Shown: piece by piece, positions 60,208-64,000 of the stretch
Layout of the letters: each line of letters opens with the position of its first letter
Numbering within the stretch: position 1 is the stretch's first letter
NCBI RefSeq assembly: GCF_003057875.1
Contig: NZ_PYXZ01000003.1
Span: forward strand, 357 to 64,356
Direction of reading: 5' to 3'
Length of the DNA stretch: 64,000 bases
From: Nocardioides currus
GTDB taxonomy: Bacteria; Actinomycetota; Actinomycetes; Propionibacteriales; Nocardioidaceae
Position numbers and translations under genes: made by a program
Notes under the pieces: generated by a model
The model's input: only the letters and a program-made list of their open reading frames with translations
The model's database searches: none
Told to the model about the DNA's origin: nothing

Positions 60208-61253
60208 CCAGCACGCCCAAGCCTCCCCGCCGTGGTCTCGGTCGGGGGCTCGGCTCCCTCATCCCGACCGCACCGACCGAGACGTCCGGCGCGCCGGCCA
60301 GCACCGGGACCCCCGCGACCGGCGGCGCCTCGGCACCCGACGGGTCGGCGAGCGGCGTACCCGCAGCGGCTGCGCCCACGTCGGGCGACCGCCCGGCCGA
60401 GTCGGGTCCCGCCACGGGAACCGTCGTCGGGGGCACCGTCGCCGGCGCCTACTTCGCCGAGCTCCCGATCGGCCAGGTGCGCCCCAACGCCCGGCAGCCG
60501 CGGCAGGTCTTCGAGGAGGAGGCGCTCGCCGAGCTGGTGCACTCGATCACCGAGGTCGGCCTGCTCCAGCCCGTCGTCGTCCGGCGCACCGGTGACGACG
60601 AGTACGAGCTCATCATGGGTGAGCGCCGCTGGCGGGCCTCGCAGGAGGCCGGCCAGGAGACGATCCCGGCCATCGTCCGGCAGACCGACGACAACGACAT
60701 GCTCCGCGACGCCCTGCTGGAGAACCTCCACCGCTCCCAGCTCAACCCGCTCGAGGAGGCGGCGGCCTACGGCCAGCTGCTCGAGGACTTCGGGTGCACG
60801 CACGACGAGCTGGCGCAGCGCATCGGCCGCTCCCGTCCGCAGATCAGCAACACGCTGCGACTCCTCAAGCTCTCGCCGGCGGTCCAGCGGCGCGTGGCGG
60901 CCGGCGTGCTGTCCGCCGGTCACGCCCGGGCCCTGCTGACGATCGAGGATCCCGACCTGCAGGACCGGCTGGCCGCCCGGGTCACGGCCGAAGGCATCAG
61001 CGTCCGCGGCCTGGAGGAGATCGTCTCCCTCGGTCCCGGTCAGACCAGCTCGACCCGAGCACAGCGCAACCGGCCGACGGCCCCCGGGCTGGCGGACCTG
61101 GCCGAACGTCTTTCCGACCGGTTCGAGACGCGGGTCAAGGTCGACCTGGGCAAGGCCAAGGGCAAGATCACCGTCGAGTTCGCCTCGCTCGACGACCTGC
61201 GTCGGATCGTCGAGATCATGGACCCACGCAACCGCACCGACCGCCCGATCTGA
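60204..61253 (+). CDS. parB: Chromosome partitioning protein ParB (CTP-dependent)
   Basis: 349 residues from ATG 60204. Basic start R-R-G-L-G-R-G-L-G, disordered Ala/Gly/Pro linker (25-85), ParB/Srx domain with I-x-P-N-x-[15 protein letters not shown] (CTP binding), [17 protein letters not shown] reading parS, and a C-terminal dimerisation region. It loads at parS and spreads to organise the origin. Last gene of the run. Confidence 0.96.
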   Translation: MTSTPKPPRRGLGRGLGSLIPTAPTETSGAPASTGTPATGGASAPDGSASGVPAAAAPTSGDRPAESGPATGTVVGGTVAGAYFAELPIGQVRPNARQPRQVFEEEALAELVHSITEVGLLQPVVVRRTGDDEYELIMGERRWRASQEAGQETIPAIVRQTDDNDMLRDALLENLHRSQLNPLEEAAAYGQLLEDFGCTHDELAQRIGRSRPQISNTLRLLKLSPAVQRRVAAGVLSAGHARALLTIEDPDLQDRLAARVTAEGISVRGLEEIVSLGPGQTSSTRAQRNRPTAPGLADLAERLSDRFETRVKVDLGKAKGKITVEFASLDDLRRIVEIMDPRNRTDRPI

Positions 61254-61330
61254 CGCCACCGCGGGCGCGTCGACAGGTCCGGGCGAGCCGCTGACCTGCG
61301 CAAACACCGAAAGTCGACAAAGCAATTCAC

Positions 61331-61356
61331 CGATAAGTCGTCATGACGACTCATCG
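61331..61356. terminator. Bidirectional terminator after parB
   Basis: AGTCGTCATGACGACT (61336-61351) is a perfect 16-bp palindrome extended by CGAT...ATCG arms, in a locally AT-rich spacer between convergent genes. Confidence 0.7.
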
Positions 61357-61361
61357 AATGG

Positions 61362-62135
61362 TCACTTCTTCGCGGCTCGCTTGGCCGCCCGTCGTCGCGC
61401 CCGCTCCCGCTTCTCGGCGGCGTCGAGCACGGCGGCCTCCTCGAGCGTCGGCGCCGTGCCCCCGAGCCGCTGCGGCACCCACCACGACCCCGGCGGCTGC
61501 TCGTCGACGGGGTAGGCGGCGACCGTCTCGTCGAGCATCGCGCTCATCCGACGGTGCAGCTCGGCGGTCTGGGCGACGGCGTTGTCCTCGGGAGTCGGGT
61601 GCATCGGCTCACCGACGTTGATCGCGATCGTCGTGCCGCGGGAGAAGTCGCGCGGGTGGTCCTTCGTCATCATCCGCTGGGTGCCCCACAGGATGACCGG
61701 CACCAGCGGCACGCCGGCCTCGGCGGCGATCCGGACGGCGCCACTCTTGAGGTCCTTGATCTCCATCGCGCGCGAGATGGTCGCCTCGGGAAAGATCCCG
61801 ACGGCCTCCCCGGCCAACAGGTGGGCCAGGGCGGTCGCGAGCGACTTCTCGCCCGAGGCGCGGTCGACCTCGATGTGGTGCAGCGACCTCATCAGCGGCC
61901 CGACCGCCTTGTGGTCGAAGAGCTCGCGCTTGGCCATGAACCGCACCAGCCGCTTGGAGGGGTTGGCCGCGAGCCCGCCGTAGATGAAGTCGACGTAGCT
62001 GATGTGGTTGTAGGCGAGCAGCACACCGCCGGATCGCGGCACGTTCTCCGTCCCGGTCATCTGGAACCGCTGGCCCAGGAGCCGGAAGCCGGCCTTCGCG
62101 GTGAGGATGATCGGGGGATAGGTCACGTCGCGCAT
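61362..62135 (-). CDS. Lysophospholipid/1-acylglycerol-3-phosphate acyltransferase (PlsC)
   Basis: 257 residues from ATG 62135; the upstream M at 62180 is unlikely. HX4D motif N-H44-I-S-Y-V-D49 and F115-P-E-A-T-I-S (family usually FPEGT). It transfers an acyl chain to lysophosphatidic acid in phospholipid synthesis, at the inner membrane face. The C-terminus is basic (R-E-R-A-R-R-R-A-A-K-R). It converges with parB and diverges from the ABC transporter. Confidence 0.9.
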   Translation of the reverse strand: MRDVTYPPIILTAKAGFRLLGQRFQMTGTENVPRSGGVLLAYNHISYVDFIYGGLAANPSKRLVRFMAKRELFDHKAVGPLMRSLHHIEVDRASGEKSLATALAHLLAGEAVGIFPEATISRAMEIKDLKSGAVRIAAEAGVPLVPVILWGTQRMMTKDHPRDFSRGTTIAINVGEPMHPTPEDNAVAQTAELHRRMSAMLDETVAAYPVDEQPPGSWWVPQRLGGTAPTLEEAAVLDAAEKRERARRRAAKRAAKK

Positions 62136-62266
62136 GTCGGCGAGCCTAGGGTGCCCGGGGGCCGGCGGCGAGGGTGACATGTGTCATGGGCCGCCCGTGC
62201 AGGACGCACCCGGACCGGTGAGCAGCCGCACTGCCGCCGCCGCGTCCGCGCCAGCAGGCTGGTGCC

Positions 62267-63253
62267 ATGACCAACGAGGACAGTTCCATCGCCATCAGCT
62301 GCCGCGGCGTCGAGCGCACCTACGGTGCCGGTCGCGACGCGTTCACCGCCGTCCGCGGGGTCGACCTCGACGTACCTGCCGGGTCGATCACCGCGCTCCT
62401 CGGCACCAACGGGGCGGGCAAGACCTCGACCGTCGAGCTCATCGAGGGGCTGGCGCCGGCCGCGGCCGGCGAGATCCGGGTGCTGGGTCTCGACCCGTGG
62501 CGCGATCGTGAGGCCGTACGCCGCCGCACAGGCGTGCTCCTGCAAGCCAGCGGGTTCTCGGGCGACCTCACGGTCCGCGAGACGATGCGGATGCAGGCGA
62601 GCCTGACGTCCACCGCGCGCCCGATCGACGCGGCGCTGGACGACCTGGCGCTGCTGGACAAGGCCGAGACGCGCGTCGGGCAGCTCTCCGGTGGTGAGCA
62701 ACGCCGTCTCGACATCGCGTGCGCGCTGCTCGGCGACCCCGCCGTGCTCTTCCTCGACGAGCCGTCCAACGGTCTCGATGTCGAGAGCCGCCGTCGCGTC
62801 TGGGACCTCGTCGCCGCCCTGCGCGACCGGGGCGCGGCCATCCTGCTGACCACCCACTACCTCGACGAGGCCCAGCGCCTGGCCGACCGGATCGAGCTGA
62901 TGCACGCCGGCCGGATCGAGCGCAGCGGCAGCCCGGCCGACATCGTCGCCGACCTCCCGAGCACCATCAGCTTCGCGACCTCGTCGCTGCGCAGCGCGCC
63001 GCCGCTGCCCGACCTCGGACAGCTCCGGGTCGTCGAGCACCGCGGAACGGCGACGATCGAGACCCACGAGCTGCAGGGCAGCCTGGGCGCGCTGCTGGCC
63101 TGGGCGTCGAGCCACGACGTCCACCTCGACGAGCTCCGCGCCGAGACGGCGTCCCTCGAGCGCGCCTTCCTGGCCCTGACCAGCAAGGACAGCAGCAGCA
63201 AGGACCGAGGGTCCAGCGAGCACCCCGACCAGACGAAGGAGCACGCCGCATGA
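62267..63253 (+). CDS. ABC transporter ATP-binding protein (DrrA-like)
   Basis: 328 residues. Walker A G-T-N-G-A-G-K-T (46-53), signature L-S-G-G-E-Q-R-R, Walker B A-V-L-F-L-D-E-P, and a C-terminal extension of about 95 residues with an acidic/Ser-rich end. It powers the permease next door (overlap ATGA). Such DrrAB-like pairs export drugs or lipids. Confidence 0.92.
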   Translation: MTNEDSSIAISCRGVERTYGAGRDAFTAVRGVDLDVPAGSITALLGTNGAGKTSTVELIEGLAPAAAGEIRVLGLDPWRDREAVRRRTGVLLQASGFSGDLTVRETMRMQASLTSTARPIDAALDDLALLDKAETRVGQLSGGEQRRLDIACALLGDPAVLFLDEPSNGLDVESRRRVWDLVAALRDRGAAILLTTHYLDEAQRLADRIELMHAGRIERSGSPADIVADLPSTISFATSSLRSAPPLPDLGQLRVVEHRGTATIETHELQGSLGALLAWASSHDVHLDELRAETASLERAFLALTSKDSSSKDRGSSEHPDQTKEHAA

Positions 63254-63996
63254 GCACCACCGCCGCCCCCGCCCCCACCCAGACCCGGGCCGTCGGCCGC
63301 GTCCTCGGGCTCAGCCGCGCCAACGCGACCCTGATGGTCCGCAACCCGCTGACCCTGGCCTACGGCGTCGTCACCCCACTGCTGCCGCTCGGGTTCGTCG
63401 CGCTCAGCGGGAGCGAGGACGCCGCGACGGGCGGAGCGATCTCGACCGTGCTGATGGTCGCCTGGCTGCTCCCGGTCTACTACAACGTGTTGTCGATCAT
63501 CGTGACCCGGCGCGACGAGCTCGTCCTCAAGCGCCTGCGCACGGGGGAGGCGCGCGACCACGAGCTGCTGCTCTCCATGTGCCTGCCGGGCGTCGTCATC
63601 TCCCTCGCCGTCGCCGCCCTCGCGGTCGTGGTGGCCACGGTCATGGGCCAGGCGCCGGGATCGCTGGCGACGTACGGACTGGCGGCGATCGGCGGCAGCG
63701 TGATGTGCGCGGCGCTGGCCGTGTGGACCGCCTCGTGGACCCGCAACGCGGAGGCCGCGCAGATGACGAGCCTGCCCGTGCTGACGCTGATGATGCTCGG
63801 CACCTTCGCCCGCGCCCTGCCGGAGCGGGCGCAGGAGGTCGTGGCGCTGACACCTGGCGGCGCCCTCGACGCACTGGCCCGGCTGAGCTGGGGGGCCGAC
63901 GTCGACGCCCTTCGGGCCGCTGCCGTCGTCGTCGTCTGGACGGGCGCCGCGCTGTGGGTCGCGTCTCGGTCGATGCGCTGGGAGCCGCGTCGGTGA
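63250..63996 (+). CDS. ABC-2 type transporter permease
   Basis: 248 residues from ATG 63250. Six TM helices; ABC-2 features include R-R-D-E-L-V-L-K-R-L-R-T-G between TM2 and TM3. It forms an exporter with the upstream ATPase. Its stop TGA overlaps a GTG (63993) that would begin another reading frame running off the window, probably the next operon gene; similar operons often continue with a two-component system (inference). Confidence 0.9.
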   Translation: MSTTAAPAPTQTRAVGRVLGLSRANATLMVRNPLTLAYGVVTPLLPLGFVALSGSEDAATGGAISTVLMVAWLLPVYYNVLSIIVTRRDELVLKRLRTGEARDHELLLSMCLPGVVISLAVAALAVVVATVMGQAPGSLATYGLAAIGGSVMCAALAVWTASWTRNAEAAQMTSLPVLTLMMLGTFARALPERAQEVVALTPGGALDALARLSWGADVDALRAAAVVVVWTGAALWVASRSMRWEPRR

Positions 63997-64000
63997 GCCA

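Noticed and set aside
63993..64000. Start of a further operon gene (GTG overlapping the permease stop)
   Set aside because: Only eight bases are inside the window, too little to support a separate feature; mentioned under the permease instead.

Overview
The window reads as a contiguous piece of a high-GC actinobacterial chromosome spanning the replication origin. The closest fit is Nocardioides or another member of the Nocardioidaceae. This rests on gene content and order: dnaA-dnaN-gnd-recF-DUF721-gyrB-gyrA-DUF3566 on one side and rpmH-rnpA-yidD-yidC-jag-rsmG-parA-parB on the other; the FhaA-FhaB-PP2C-RodA-PbpA-PknA-PknB cell-wall signalling cluster; a mycothiol-type DinB enzyme; polyphosphate glucokinase; and actinobacterial DnaA boxes (TTGTCCACA) and parS (TGTTTCACGTGAAACA). 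Most of the window is core genome. No insertion sequence, prophage, CRISPR array or rRNA was seen.

Layout. 1-13.3 kb: mixed metabolic and accessory genes. These are a truncated Ig/cadherin-repeat surface protein, a DinB/maleylpyruvate-isomerase-like enzyme, ppgK, a MarR-MFS operon divergent from an MMPL exporter, NAD-malic enzyme, a small GNAT, glutathione peroxidase, a nitroreductase and a secreted metalloprotease. Two 82-bp copies of a palindromic repeat lie here. 13.3-25.6 kb: tRNA-Leu, then the fhaA-pknB operon, DUF881, a double-length crgA, rhomboid and cyclophilin genes, with a striking phased cluster of DnaA-box-like sites between crgA and the rhomboid. 25.6-31 kb: an 11-residue-repeat membrane protein, a convergent spacer full of short repeats, and a five-gene lipid/membrane operon (lipoprotein, SURF1, DUF3817, patatin, acyltransferase). 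30.7-35.2 kb: a MoxR/DUF58/transglutaminase-like operon in which the transglutaminase fold lacks its catalytic residues.

35.2-43.4 kb: a psuK-psuG pseudouridine operon that looks leaderless and self-regulated, a NarL-type two-component pair followed by a CPBP protease, a DUF480-methyltransferase fusion, an alpha/beta hydrolase and a luciferase-like monooxygenase. 43.5-55.4 kb (minus strand): tRNA-Ala, a 41-residue DLW-type microprotein, tRNA-Ile, DUF3566, gyrA, gyrB, DUF721/DciA, recF (TTG start), gnd, dnaN, dnaA. DnaA boxes flank dnaA on both sides. 55.9-61.3 kb (plus strand): rpmH to parB, with parS sites before rsmG and two inside the parA coding sequence. A further degenerate parS lies in recF. 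61.3-64 kb: a PlsC-type acyltransferase and a DrrAB-like ABC exporter whose operon runs off the end.

The genes around dnaA are transcribed mostly away from the origin on both arms. The envelope genes (RodA/PbpA with PknA/PknB, FHA adaptors and PP2C phosphatase) form one translationally coupled operon for phospho-controlled peptidoglycan synthesis. I did not find an unmistakable new multi-gene system. The strongest unexplained signals are non-coding: the DnaA-box cluster at 23.94-24.02 kb, the 82-bp repeats at 7.8 and 8.5 kb, and the repeat cluster at 26.5-26.7 kb.
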